From Demequina capsici (GTDB lineage Bacteria > Actinomycetota > Actinomycetes > Actinomycetales > Demequinaceae): a stretch of DNA of 64,000 bases. A program made the translations under genes and the position numbers. The notes under the pieces are model-generated. The model saw only the letters and a program-made list of their open reading frames with translations, was not told where the DNA came from and made no database searches. Position 1 is the first letter of the stretch, and every line of letters begins with the position of its first letter. Below, in pieces: positions 36,697-44,607 of the stretch. The stretch covers positions 2,604,001 to 2,668,000 of the forward strand of contig NZ_CP134880.1 of the NCBI RefSeq assembly GCF_032102965.1, given 5' to 3'.

Positions 36697-36981
36697 CTAT
36701 GCGAGCCGACCCTCGTCCGTGCCGCCCTCCGTGCCGCCCTCCGCCTCCGCGTCCTCCTCGGCGTCCAGCTCCTTCAGACCCTTCTCGGACCGCGTGACCC
36801 AGCCCTCCATCTGCGCGGCGGCGGACGCACGCATCCCGGGCAGCGCCACATAGCCGATCGCCCAGGCGATGAGGATCGCCATCACCAGGGTCACGATGTC
36901 GAGCAGGTTCAGCAGCCACAGGACGCCGACGACGACGAGGAAGATGCCGGTGCGTGCGGCCCAGTAGGCGAGGACTCTCAT
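36697..36981 (-). CDS. DUF4229 small membrane protein
   Basis: 94 aa from the ATG at 36979-36981 (MRVLAYWAARTG); a much longer frame upstream runs antisense to the neighbour and is rejected. Two hydrophobic segments (IFLVVVGVLWLLNLLDIVTL and VMAILIAWAIGYVAL) match DUF4229. The tail is acidic and repetitive (EEDAEAEGGTEGGTDEG). A TAACTT box 7 nt before the ATG suggests a leaderless message. Function unknown; in actinobacteria such genes often sit near menaquinone genes. Confidence 0.82.
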   Translation of the reverse strand: MRVLAYWAARTGIFLVVVGVLWLLNLLDIVTLVMAILIAWAIGYVALPGMRASAAAQMEGWVTRSEKGLKELDAEEDAEAEGGTEGGTDEGRLA

Positions 36982-36988
36982 GCGGTCA

Positions 36989-36994
36989 AAGTTA
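36989..36994 (-). promoter_or_regulatory. -10 box for leaderless DUF4229 gene
   Basis: TAACTT on the minus strand, 7 nt before the ATG at 36981. The plus-strand TACAGT box lies 8 bp away. Confidence 0.45.
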
Positions 36995-37002
36995 CCGGGC
37001 GA

Positions 37003-37008
37003 TACAGT
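37003..37008 (+). promoter_or_regulatory. -10 box for PLDc_N gene
   Basis: TACAGT, 9 nt before the ATG at 37018; back to back with the DUF4229 box. Confidence 0.4.
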
Positions 37009-37017
37009 GGCCCCATC

Positions 37018-37341
37018 ATGCGCGCCCTCATCTATCTCGCGTACATCGGCCTCGTGGTGTACTGCCTCGCGGACGCGATCCAGCATCCGGACTCGCACCC
37101 GTACCGGCTTCCCAAGTGGGCGTGGATCGTCATCATCCTGGTCTTCCCACTGGTGGGCGCCGGCGCCTGGCTGCTGCTCAAGTTCACCTACGACGGCGGC
37201 CAGGGCGACGGTGCGCGTCGCGACGGGCACGGTCCCGGCGGTCGCGGCACGTCAGGCCCGGTCGCGCCGGACGACGACCCCGACTACCTGCGCTGGCTGC
37301 GAGATCAGGAACGACGCCGCCGCCAGGAGGGCAAGGGCTAG
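37018..37341 (+). CDS. PLDc_N (phospholipase D N-terminal-like) membrane protein
   Basis: 107 aa from the ATG at 37018 (MRALIYLAYIGLVVYCLADA). Two membrane helices with the family motif LPKWAWIVIILVFPLVGAGA, WLLL, then a Gly/Asp/Arg-rich soluble tail ending in DYLRWLRDQERRRRQEGKG. No phospholipase catalytic HKD motif is present; this domain alone is common and of unknown role. It diverges from the DUF4229 gene across 36 bases and its TAG stop shares a CTAG with the convergent DUF6297 gene. Confidence 0.85.
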   Translation: MRALIYLAYIGLVVYCLADAIQHPDSHPYRLPKWAWIVIILVFPLVGAGAWLLLKFTYDGGQGDGARRDGHGPGGRGTSGPVAPDDDPDYLRWLRDQERRRRQEGKG

Positions 37342-38855
37342 AGGCTCCGCATCCGCGAGCGCCATTGGATCAGCGAGATCCCGGCGACCGCCACCACCAC
37401 CCACATCGCGATCGTCGAACCGTTGACGAGACCCAGCATCGCGATTCCCGCGATCGCGGACGCGAGCACTGCGTCCACCTGCCAGATCATGGTCCCCACG
37501 ACGGACAGGTCTCCCATGGGCGTGACGATGGGCTGAGTCAACCACAGCGGGGGCGTCCCCTTGGCGGCTGCATCAAGCCTGATGACGGTGAGCGTCGCGA
37601 CCAGGAGCAACACCACGATCAGGGGCTGCCAGGGCAGAACCCCGCGGGACGACGCTCCCGCCACGACCCCGACGGCGGCGAGGATCAGACCTCCCACGAG
37701 CGGTGCCCAGGCGCGCGCCAGGACCATCGCGTCGTCGCTCACGCCGAACAGCCGCGGGGTGCTCACCGCGAGCACCGCGTGACGCAGCCCGTCTGACAGC
37801 GGGCCCAGGCCTGCGAACAGCGCGAGCGCGGCCACGATCCCCATCGCGGGGCGGAGCAGACCAGGGGCGTCGAGCGCGATCACGATCGCCCAGCCGCCGG
37901 CACCGAGCGCCACGGCGGAGATCAGCGCGCGCAAAGGCATGCGCAGCGTCGCGACCAGATCAGCCCTGAGCGCGGCGAGCGCGAACGACCTTCCACGCAC
38001 CACGCGCCAGCGACGGCCTGCGGTCGGAGCGGCGCGGAAGCCTCCCATCGCCGTGGACAGGTCGCCCGTGGTGGCGGCGATGGTCGCACCCTCCCACCGG
38101 CGGGCCTGCTCGATCAGCTCGGGACCCGCGAGGGCGCCGAGCAGCAGCGGAGTGAACGCCAGGCCCAGGACGGCGACGATGGCGAGCAGCACGACGGGAA
38201 GCGCGCTGCCCGCGTCCCCGCCCGTCGGCCACGTCGCGGCGGCCCACTGCCACGGCGTCAGCCTCACCGCGGGCGCGATCAGGCCCGCGCCCGTGGCGAG
38301 CATGAGCGCACCGGGCACGGCCCATACCGCGGCGCCCGTCGCGGCCTGTCCACCCAGCCATGCGACGGCGGCGAGCGCCCCGAACAGCACGGACGCGACG
38401 ATGCCAAGCACCAGGTCGGACACCGTCACGGCTCCGGAACCGGTGAGCGGACCTAGGAGGATCGCGGAGACGGCGCCCCCCACGAGGGCGAGCACGATCG
38501 TCGACCGCATCATCGCGCGCCCGAAGGCTCGGCGTCGGGAGACGTCGGCCGTGACCAGGGCGAACGCGACGAAGGGTCGCAGCACCGCCGGTCCTCGTGT
38601 GGTGCCGACGACGAACGCCACCACCAGCGCCAGGCCCAGCACGCCGCTGAGGGCCGACGCGACCCCGGGGGTAGCGACAGCGGCCACCACGTCGGGGCTG
38701 TGCAGCGTCTTCGCGAGCTTCATGAAGGCGGGCCCGCCGTAGATGAACAGGACCAGCACGGTGACGTAGATGGCGTACGCCATGCCCGCGGCGCCCTTGC
38801 CGGACTGGCGGTGGCGGTACTGGCGCCAGAACGCGGAGAGCGGGTCAGTCCGCAT
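37338..38855 (-). CDS. DUF6297 multi-spanning protein, ABC permease partner
   Basis: 505 aa with about 11-12 hydrophobic segments and no soluble domain, resembling the actinobacterial DUF6297 group. Its start overlaps the ABC ATPase gene by 11 bases, so it is almost certainly the membrane partner of that ATPase. Substrate unknown. The C-terminus ends at a CTAG palindrome that also supplies the stop of the plus-strand PLDc_N gene. Confidence 0.78.
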   Translation of the reverse strand: MRTDPLSAFWRQYRHRQSGKGAAGMAYAIYVTVLVLFIYGGPAFMKLAKTLHSPDVVAAVATPGVASALSGVLGLALVVAFVVGTTRGPAVLRPFVAFALVTADVSRRRAFGRAMMRSTIVLALVGGAVSAILLGPLTGSGAVTVSDLVLGIVASVLFGALAAVAWLGGQAATGAAVWAVPGALMLATGAGLIAPAVRLTPWQWAAATWPTGGDAGSALPVVLLAIVAVLGLAFTPLLLGALAGPELIEQARRWEGATIAATTGDLSTAMGGFRAAPTAGRRWRVVRGRSFALAALRADLVATLRMPLRALISAVALGAGGWAIVIALDAPGLLRPAMGIVAALALFAGLGPLSDGLRHAVLAVSTPRLFGVSDDAMVLARAWAPLVGGLILAAVGVVAGASSRGVLPWQPLIVVLLLVATLTVIRLDAAAKGTPPLWLTQPIVTPMGDLSVVGTMIWQVDAVLASAIAGIAMLGLVNGSTIAMWVVVAVAGISLIQWRSRMRSL

Positions 38856-39534
38856 GGGAGGTGCGCACCTCGGTCAGGGTCACAGTCGGTCCGGTGAGGG
38901 CTTCGCGGAGGGCGACGCTGTGGCTGGCGACCACCAGCGTCGCGCCGTCGTCGCGCTCCTCCTCGAGCAGCGCGGCGAGAACTCCCACGCGATCGGCGTC
39001 GAGGCGCTGCTCCGGCTCGTCGAGCAGGATGATGTCGGCCGGCCTGGTCAGCGTGAGCGCCAGCGCCGCCATCTGCTGCTGACCGGACGAGAGCTCGTGC
39101 GGGAACCGGCTGGCGAGCGCGCCGACGCCGAACGCGTCGAGCACGCGCCCTCCCCTGCCGATCGCCTCCTCGGTGCTGAGGCCCCACGAGAGCCCCATGA
39201 GGGCGAAGTGCTCGGAGAGCGTGAGGTTGTGCGCCAAGGGCGGCGGCCCGATCAACGCGGTCACGAGCGCGCGGAAGGACGGGTCCTTCTCGTCGGCCGG
39301 GTAGCCGCCCACGAGCGCAGTGCCCGTCGCAGGCTTGAGAGTGCCCGCGAGCACGCGCAGCAAGGTGGTCTTGCCCGCGCCGTTCGCGCCGAGCAGCTTC
39401 ACCGCCTGGCCCTCGCGCGCCTTGAACGACACCTTCGCCAGCACCGGCGTCTCCCCGATCACGGCGGTCACGCCCCGCACCTGGATCACCGCGTCATCTG
39501 GTTCCGGCGTGGACGCCGGCTTCTTCTTGGCCAC
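38845..39534 (-). CDS. ABC transporter ATP-binding protein
   Basis: 229 aa from the GTG at 39532-39534 (VAKKKPASTPEPDD); an ATG seven codons upstream lies 5' of a TAGAGT box and is less likely. Walker A GANGAGKTTLLR, signature SSGQQQMAALALTL and Walker B IILLDEPEQRLD are present. This is the single-domain exporter type (CcmA-like). It is coupled by an 11-base overlap to the DUF6297 membrane protein. Substrate unknown. Confidence 0.87.
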   Translation of the reverse strand: MAKKKPASTPEPDDAVIQVRGVTAVIGETPVLAKVSFKAREGQAVKLLGANGAGKTTLLRVLAGTLKPATGTALVGGYPADEKDPSFRALVTALIGPPPLAHNLTLSEHFALMGLSWGLSTEEAIGRGGRVLDAFGVGALASRFPHELSSGQQQMAALALTLTRPADIILLDEPEQRLDADRVGVLAALLEEERDDGATLVVASHSVALREALTGPTVTLTEVRTSHAD

Positions 39535-39542
39535 GAGCGTCC

Positions 39543-39548
39543 ACTCTA
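39543..39548 (-). promoter_or_regulatory. -10 box for ABC ATPase-DUF6297 operon
   Basis: TAGAGT on the minus strand, 8 nt before the GTG at 39534. Confidence 0.4.
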
Positions 39549-39575
39549 GGCGCATGTCTGCGCACGACCGTCAGG

Positions 39576-40676
39576 TCAGCGATCCTTGAAGTACCTGAAC
39601 AGCCGTCTCTCGCTCATGGTCGCCGCCGTCAGGACTGCGCCCATGAGCACGGCGAGCGAGCCGGTGAGCACGGCCCTGAACCCCGCGATCCAGGCAGGCC
39701 ACCACGGGTCAGGGTTGCCCTGCACCGCGAGCACGTAGGTCGCAGGAAGCAGGATCACGATGCTCGCCACGGTGAGCACGACGAGCTCCAGCAAGATCTG
39801 ACTGATGAGCGCCGCCTTGGAGACCCGCGCATGGAGCGCGCCTGCGATCTCGAGCCGTCGCACCCACACCACCAGGGCGCCGAGCACGAGTCCGAACAGG
39901 GCTGCCAGGATCGGCGCCGTCGCAGTCGCCCGCCCTTCGAAGAGTTCGACTCCGTCGAATGTGGCACCGAGCCGGGTGTTGAGCTGCCCGAATGACGACG
40001 AGCCGGCGTCCGCCGGGTCACCGGAGTACGTCGCGCGCACGAGCGCGTCGATCGTCTGGGACGGCGGCCAGGTGAGCACCCAGCACGCATCGAAGTCGCC
40101 GTCGGCTGGCACCGGCGATATCGCCGCATACGCGAGGGTCCGGTCGCCGGCGTCGTCGGGATAGGCGTAGGTCGCTGCGATCGTGACCGATCCTTGACCC
40201 GTGGGGACCACCGTGCCTGCGTCAGCGCCAAGCGTGTCCACCGCCTGGTCGGACAGCCACTCGCCCGCGCCGGTGACCTCGTCGATTCCGAGCACACCTG
40301 CGAGGCCTGGCGTGGCCTCGATCGTGACGATGCCGGCGCGGGGGGCTGTAAGGAACGTCGCCTGGAGATCCGCCTGACGTGTAGCGCCCGCTCCCATCAC
40401 CCCTGGCAGCGATCCGAGCGCGTCGCACCGCTGGCCGCTGACCGCACCCTCCGCGGCGAACACCTCGACTGCAGCTCCGGACTCTCGGTAGGCGAGCGCG
40501 TCCTGGGACAGCCCGACGATCGTGCGGATGTCCGCGCAGGCGACGCCGCCTAGGACCACCACGAGCAGCAGGACCACGGAGAGAGGTCGCGAGGTGCCCG
40601 ACGTGAGGTTGCGCCACGCCTCCGAGGCGACGGAGACGGCCCTCGTCCTCCGGGGCACGCGGTGCTGCGGGGTCAT
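39576..40676 (-). CDS. FtsX-like ABC permease
   Basis: 366 aa from the ATG at 40674-40676 (MTPQHRVPRRTRAVSVASEA), overlapping the ATPase stop by 4 bases; the longer upstream frame shadows the ATPase. One N-terminal helix (PLSVVLLLVVVLGGVACADI), a 220-residue outside domain, then three C-terminal helices: the single-unit FtsX/MacB topology. Coupling loop VRRLEIAGALHARVSKAALI. It is the last gene of a four-gene operon with an ATPase, a peptidoglycan-binding protein and a lipoprotein, which points to a tripartite cell-envelope export or sensing machine. Confidence 0.82.
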   Translation of the reverse strand: MTPQHRVPRRTRAVSVASEAWRNLTSGTSRPLSVVLLLVVVLGGVACADIRTIVGLSQDALAYRESGAAVEVFAAEGAVSGQRCDALGSLPGVMGAGATRQADLQATFLTAPRAGIVTIEATPGLAGVLGIDEVTGAGEWLSDQAVDTLGADAGTVVPTGQGSVTIAATYAYPDDAGDRTLAYAAISPVPADGDFDACWVLTWPPSQTIDALVRATYSGDPADAGSSSFGQLNTRLGATFDGVELFEGRATATAPILAALFGLVLGALVVWVRRLEIAGALHARVSKAALISQILLELVVLTVASIVILLPATYVLAVQGNPDPWWPAWIAGFRAVLTGSLAVLMGAVLTAATMSERRLFRYFKDR

Positions 40677-41296
40677 GCGGCGACGTGCGCCGAGGCTTGG
40701 GCGTGCGCGAGGTCCACGACCTCCGCGCAGGCGTCCCGCGTGCTGGGGTCGTGGGTGGCGACGAGGACGACTGCTCCTGACTCGGCGATCCCCGCCAGCA
40801 CCTCGTTCACCGTATGGGCGGTGGCGAGGTCCAGCTGCGCCGTGGGCTCGTCGACGAGGAGCAGGTCGGGCCGTGTGGCGACCGCACGCGCGAGCATGAG
40901 CCGCTGCGCCTCGCCACCCGAGAGGTGCCGGAACAGACGGTCGCTGAGGTCGCGGAGGCGGAAAAGGTCCATCATGTCGAGCGCCTGCCTTTCGGCGTCG
41001 CGGCGTCGGAGGCCTTGCGAGAGCAGTGGCAGCACCACGTGATCCAGCGCCGTCCGGCGCGCGACGCCGTACGGGTTCTGGAACACCCAGCAGGTCGTGG
41101 AGATGTCCTGCAGTTCGACTGTTCCGGAGGTGGGCTCGTGCCAACCCGCGACGATCGACATCAGCGTGGACTTGCCCGAGCCAGAGGGACCGACGACGGC
41201 CGTCGGCACGCCGGGCGGAACCTCGAAGGTCAGGCGCTCGAACAGTGGCGGCATGCCAGGGAAACGGTGGCTCAGCGAGTCCACCTTCAGGAGCAT
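40673..41296 (-). CDS. ABC transporter ATP-binding protein (MacB/LolD type)
   Basis: 207 aa from the ATG at 41294-41296 (MLLKVDSLSHRFPGMPPLFE), overlapping the preceding gene's end by 10 bases. Walker A GPSGSGKSTLMS, signature SGGEAQRLMLARAV and Walker B LLLVDEPTAQLD are intact. Paired with the FtsX-like permease that starts in its stop codon. Size and motifs match the MacB/LolD class and the bacteriocin-export ATPases; sequence alone does not decide between them. Confidence 0.88.
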   Translation of the reverse strand: MLLKVDSLSHRFPGMPPLFERLTFEVPPGVPTAVVGPSGSGKSTLMSIVAGWHEPTSGTVELQDISTTCWVFQNPYGVARRTALDHVVLPLLSQGLRRRDAERQALDMMDLFRLRDLSDRLFRHLSGGEAQRLMLARAVATRPDLLLVDEPTAQLDLATAHTVNEVLAGIAESGAVVLVATHDPSTRDACAEVVDLAHAQASAHVAA

Positions 41297-42369
41297 GACG
41301 CGACCCCGCCGGTGCGGTCCGAGGCGTCCTGCAAGTCGACGGTGGCGGGCGCGGAGCCGTCGTCGATGACGACGTACGTGGAGCCGAGTCGTGACGAGAC
41401 GATCGTGACGGGCAGTCCTGTGCCATCGGTGGCAACGCAGCCGGCGGCGCCTTGGACGCCGTAGAGGGCGCCTGCGGGGACCACCGCGACGTCGAGGGTG
41501 GTGGCGAGCGTGGAGGTCAGCGTCATCTGCGGAGCCGATCCCGCCGCAGCCTGCAGCATCGCGAAGGCGTAGTCCGGGGAACCCGCGAGCGTAGCGAGGA
41601 GGGCGGGGTCGGTGACTGTGCCGTCGTCGTTCACAGCGGCGGTCACGTCGTCGAAGGTGACGGTGCGCGCGCCGGGCGCGAGGTCGTCGAACTCGGCTGC
41701 GGGGTTGAGCGCGGCAATCCCGCCGCCAGTCGTGACGGCGGTGTCGCCCTGAGCGACCACCTGGGCGATCGTGAGCGGGCAGTCCGAGACGGTCAGCTCG
41801 GTGGCGGGCAGCCACATCACGGATTCGAGGGACAGCGAGCCATCGGGCTTGACGAAACCGCGATCGGTGAGGAGTTTCTTGACCGCCTTGACCGTGGCGG
41901 TATCCATGGTGCCGGTGGTGCCAGGGCTGTAGCCGAGCCTCGCCAGTTCGGCTTGGACGGCCTTGACGTCGTCACCCTTGTCGCCCGCGGCGAGGGTGCG
42001 CCACAGCGGATAGTCGGTATGGAGGGCGACGACGGGCGTGGAGTCGATGCTCATCGGAACGTCGCCGGACGCGAGGGTTCCGCCGAGCTGACATGTGACG
42101 CTCGTGACAGTGCCGCCACGAGGCAGAGCGATCTCCTGGCTCTCGCCCTGGACGACGCTGAAAGCAAGCTGCCTGGAGTCGTCGAACTGCTCGTAGGTCA
42201 CCACCGCAGAGGTCACCTCGGCCGCGGCCTGCAGCGACTGAGGTGCCGACTCGGGCGCCACGACGAAACCCACTGTCACGCCCGCAGCGACCAAGAGCAC
42301 GGCACTCAGCGCCCCGAAGGCAAGGTACCGACGCCACGGCTCAGCGGCGCGCTCAGCCGATCGCATCAT
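41287..42369 (-). CDS. Peptidoglycan-binding periplasmic-adaptor-like protein
   Basis: 360 aa. One N-terminal membrane helix (YLAFGALSAVLLVAAGVTVG), then an outside region. A PG_binding_1 domain lies around residues 120-170 (LAAGDKGDDVKAVQAELARL, then GYSPGTTGTMDTATVKAVKK). The rest resembles the beta-barrel part of HlyD/MacA-type adaptors, with TTLDVAVVPAGALYGVQG near the C-terminus. It would link the MacB-like permease to the cell wall in a monoderm. It follows the lipoprotein gene with no gap and overlaps the ATPase. Confidence 0.82.
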   Translation of the reverse strand: MMRSAERAAEPWRRYLAFGALSAVLLVAAGVTVGFVVAPESAPQSLQAAAEVTSAVVTYEQFDDSRQLAFSVVQGESQEIALPRGGTVTSVTCQLGGTLASGDVPMSIDSTPVVALHTDYPLWRTLAAGDKGDDVKAVQAELARLGYSPGTTGTMDTATVKAVKKLLTDRGFVKPDGSLSLESVMWLPATELTVSDCPLTIAQVVAQGDTAVTTGGGIAALNPAAEFDDLAPGARTVTFDDVTAAVNDDGTVTDPALLATLAGSPDYAFAMLQAAAGSAPQMTLTSTLATTLDVAVVPAGALYGVQGAAGCVATDGTGLPVTIVSSRLGSTYVVIDDGSAPATVDLQDASDRTGGVASCS

Positions 42370-43005
42370 CTACTGCTCCCGGAGCAGACCAAGCGGATCG
42401 CTGTTGCACGCCTGGAGCGCCGCCGCAAAGTCATCTGTCATCGTCGTCGGATCGCCCCACGTCGAAACATCGGCCGCATAGTCGTCGGCACCGTACCCCG
42501 CCGGCTCGACGCCCCTTTCCACCAGGCATGCCGCCATGATGGTCGCAGTGTCCTGGTTCTCCGGATTGCCCGCCATCAGCGTGTAGAGCGCGCCGATCGA
42601 GTCCTCTCCCACCTGGTGGGAACACTCCGACACGATGGACTCGACATCAGCCCCGGGAGCGCCGCCAGTCGTCTGGAAACCGCCGTCCGCGTTGAAGCCA
42701 CCAAACTCAATCCCTTGGTCGCCTAGGCACGAGGAGAACTGATCCGTCATCTCGGCGTATTCGGCATCAGTGATCTCACCGTCCTCGAGGGCGTCCCTGA
42801 CGGCCACCGAACTTGCGGCCGCATACGCCGAGGCAAACTCGGCAGCGTAAGGGCCCTCGAAGTCAGGCGCTTCGACGGCACTCGAAGAAGCCGAGGACGA
42901 CTCGTCCGGCGAGCTCTGAGGCGAACCTGACGAGCAGGCGCACAACGACGCCGCTACTGTCAACACAAGTGCCGACGTGTGGACAGCGGGCAACCAACGA
43001 GACAT
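42370..43005 (-). CDS. Secreted lipoprotein heading ABC operon
   Basis: 211 aa. Signal peptide with lipobox SLCACSSG (Cys near 24), a Ser-rich spacer, then a helical acidic domain with four Cys (FSSCLGDQ, SECSHQVG, AACLVERG, LQACNSD) that could form two disulfides. No family recognised. The repeated pattern of about 20 residues around each Cys suggests an internal duplication. GGAGG stands 6 nt before the ATG. It leads the peptidoglycan-binding/ABC operon and may be its cargo or sensor. Confidence 0.75.
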   Translation of the reverse strand: MSRWLPAVHTSALVLTVAASLCACSSGSPQSSPDESSSASSSAVEAPDFEGPYAAEFASAYAAASSVAVRDALEDGEITDAEYAEMTDQFSSCLGDQGIEFGGFNADGGFQTTGGAPGADVESIVSECSHQVGEDSIGALYTLMAGNPENQDTATIMAACLVERGVEPAGYGADDYAADVSTWGDPTTMTDDFAAALQACNSDPLGLLREQ

Positions 43006-43036
43006 GTGATCCTCCAGGTGATCTTGGGAGTGGATG

Positions 43037-43082
43037 CGTCACCGCCGCACGGCATACGACCCCGAACCATGCGGCGGTGACG
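43037..43082. repeat. 13-bp perfect inverted repeat upstream of lipoprotein operon
   Basis: Arms CGTCACCGCCGCA (43037-43049) and TGCGGCGGTGACG (43070-43082) flank a 20-bp spacer that contains a TATGCC box on the minus strand. It begins 32 bp upstream of the lipoprotein start. It is either an operator embracing the -10 region or a leader hairpin. Confidence 0.7.
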
Positions 43083-43108
43083 GCGAATCCAACTGGCTGA
43101 CTACGCGA

Positions 43109-43225
43109 TCACTTGATGTAGTCGTAGTAGGCGCTGTCGGACTGCCCGACCACTGCCCACACGCTCGCATTCGCCCAGACAGACAGGGCGAGGCTTGAGG
43201 GGATGGCCTCGAGGTTGCGCGCCAA
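43109..43225 (-). other. Short frame with lactococcin-972-like tail (gene remnant or peptide)
   Basis: A 38-codon minus-strand frame from TTG to TGA ends SVWANASVWAVVGQSDSAYY followed by DYIK. From memory, the C-terminus of lactococcin 972 reads VWAKATVGRNLTEKASFYYN plus two aromatics, which aligns at VWAxA and the paired Tyr. There is an in-frame stop just upstream (43238-43240 region) and no signal peptide, so this is either a decayed bacteriocin gene or chance. It lies directly ahead of an ABC operon of the kind that accompanies such bacteriocins. Confidence 0.25.
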
Positions 43226-43406
43226 GGTTGACGCTCAACGGCTCTCCCCCTTGCTTGTTTGCGGCACCGGATCCCTGACCCCCTCAGTCCATCACTGCGT
43301 GCCGCACACCGAACCTAGCCGTCGTCATCCCAACTAATTGGGCCTTTGGTCTCAAATAGGACAGATAGGGTCGCATCGAGTCTCGACGTACCCGGCGAGC
43401 CCCAGA

Positions 43407-44531
43407 TCAGACCCCGTAGAGCTCGAGGACGCCCTTGAGCACTGTGGCGGAGTCGAAGTCCTTGACCCGCTCCTGCTGCCGGGCGTGGAGCTCGGCGCGC
43501 CTGACCGGGTCGCGGACGAGCGAGGTGATCAGCGCCGCGAACGCCTCAGTGTCGCGTGCGTCGATCATCGCGTCGGGGTCGCCGAGCGTCGACGTGTAGC
43601 CGGGGTTGTCACCCCCGATGACCACGCCCGCACCCGCGGCCATCGCCTCGATGAGGACGATGCCGAAGCTCTCGCCGCCGGTCGCCGGGAAGCAGGCGAT
43701 GTCGGCGTCGGCCAGGAACTGGGGCTTGTCCTCCTCAGCCACGAAGCCTTCGAAGGACACCAGCTCGGACAGGCCCCGCTCGGCGGTGAGCGCCTCCGCG
43801 TCTCCCAGCAGCGGACCGCGCCCGCCCATCCGCACCCTCAGCTGCGCACGCACGTCGTCAGGCAGCGCGGCGATCGCCTCGATCAGCTCCATGGCCCCCT
43901 TGCGCTCCACGAAGCGGCCCAGGAAGGACAAGGTCAGCGGGCGTCCGTCGGCGTCGGGCCGCGGAGTGTGCACATGGGCCCGGAAGGCGCCCACGTCGAT
44001 CGGGCTGGGCGTGACCGTGCCTCCCGCGTGGAACGAGACCCGGGAGAACTCCACCGCCGGCTCGGTGAGCGCGGAGAAGCCGTCGAAGAGCCGCAGCGTG
44101 GGCCGTAGCACCAGGCCGAGCATGCGGGTGGCGAACGCGCTGAAGGCGCTGTCCGGCAGGATGACGAACGTGCCGACGATCCTCACCTTGTCACCGAGCA
44201 GGCGTCGAGCCTCGCGGACCAGCCGACCGGCGAAGAACGGCGAGTACGGCATCTGCACATGGATCACGTCGGGGCGCTCCGCCAGAAGCCAGCTGCGCAG
44301 GTCCGCCCGGCGCGCGGGCCTAGGTGTGCGCAGACGGTTGCTGTTGAAGGACACCCCGATGTTGCGGGCCAGCGAGACCACCGGGATCGGGCCCGGTTCG
44401 CCCGTGCCGCCCGAGCACACGATGACGACCTCGTGGCCGTCCGCGACAAGTATCCGTCCCATGCTCGAGACCACCTGCTGCACGCCGTCGGGCCGGTCCA
44501 TGCTGTCGTCCAGGAGCATCGCAATCTTCAC
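43407..44531 (-). CDS. GT4-family glycosyltransferase
   Basis: 374 aa GT-B enzyme. The N-terminal domain begins MKIAMLLDDSMDRPDGVQQV with a glycine/acceptor loop; the C-terminal domain has FLGRFVERKGAMELIEAIAA and the nucleotide-sugar motif GGESFGIVLIEAMAAGAGVV, with the paired Glu. It resembles phosphatidyl-myo-inositol mannosyltransferase-like enzymes, so a cell-envelope glycolipid is a reasonable product, but acceptor and donor cannot be named. The GTG start at 44531 lies 6 nt after TAGGCT. Confidence 0.85.
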   Translation of the reverse strand: MKIAMLLDDSMDRPDGVQQVVSSMGRILVADGHEVVIVCSGGTGEPGPIPVVSLARNIGVSFNSNRLRTPRPARRADLRSWLLAERPDVIHVQMPYSPFFAGRLVREARRLLGDKVRIVGTFVILPDSAFSAFATRMLGLVLRPTLRLFDGFSALTEPAVEFSRVSFHAGGTVTPSPIDVGAFRAHVHTPRPDADGRPLTLSFLGRFVERKGAMELIEAIAALPDDVRAQLRVRMGGRGPLLGDAEALTAERGLSELVSFEGFVAEEDKPQFLADADIACFPATGGESFGIVLIEAMAAGAGVVIGGDNPGYTSTLGDPDAMIDARDTEAFAALITSLVRDPVRRAELHARQQERVKDFDSATVLKGVLELYGV

Positions 44532-44537
44532 GCGACG

Positions 44538-44543
44538 AGCCTA
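44538..44543 (-). promoter_or_regulatory. -10 box for leaderless glycosyltransferase gene
   Basis: TAGGCT on the minus strand, 6 nt before the GTG at 44531. Confidence 0.5.
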
Positions 44544-44607
44544 ACGGGCGCGCCAGCCGCCACCCTTCGGGCCATTCCGTGAGGGCCTGCCCCCACGCAT
44601 CGCAGGG

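Larger units (their letters stand above)
43006..43406. other. 401-bp intergenic region, less GC-rich
   Basis: Between a glycosyltransferase and the lipoprotein operon, both on the minus strand. It holds the 13-bp inverted repeat (43037-43082), a short minus-strand frame at 43109-43225, and a stretch around 43300-43370 with more A and T than anything nearby. A TAGGTT box lies at 43312-43317 on the minus strand. I see no full gene. The composition suggests promoter DNA or a decayed gene. Confidence 0.5.

Noticed and set aside
42813..43100. A 95-codon plus-strand frame beside the lipoprotein operon
   Set aside because: It lies antisense to the lipoprotein gene and its ribosome site and shows no protein-like features.
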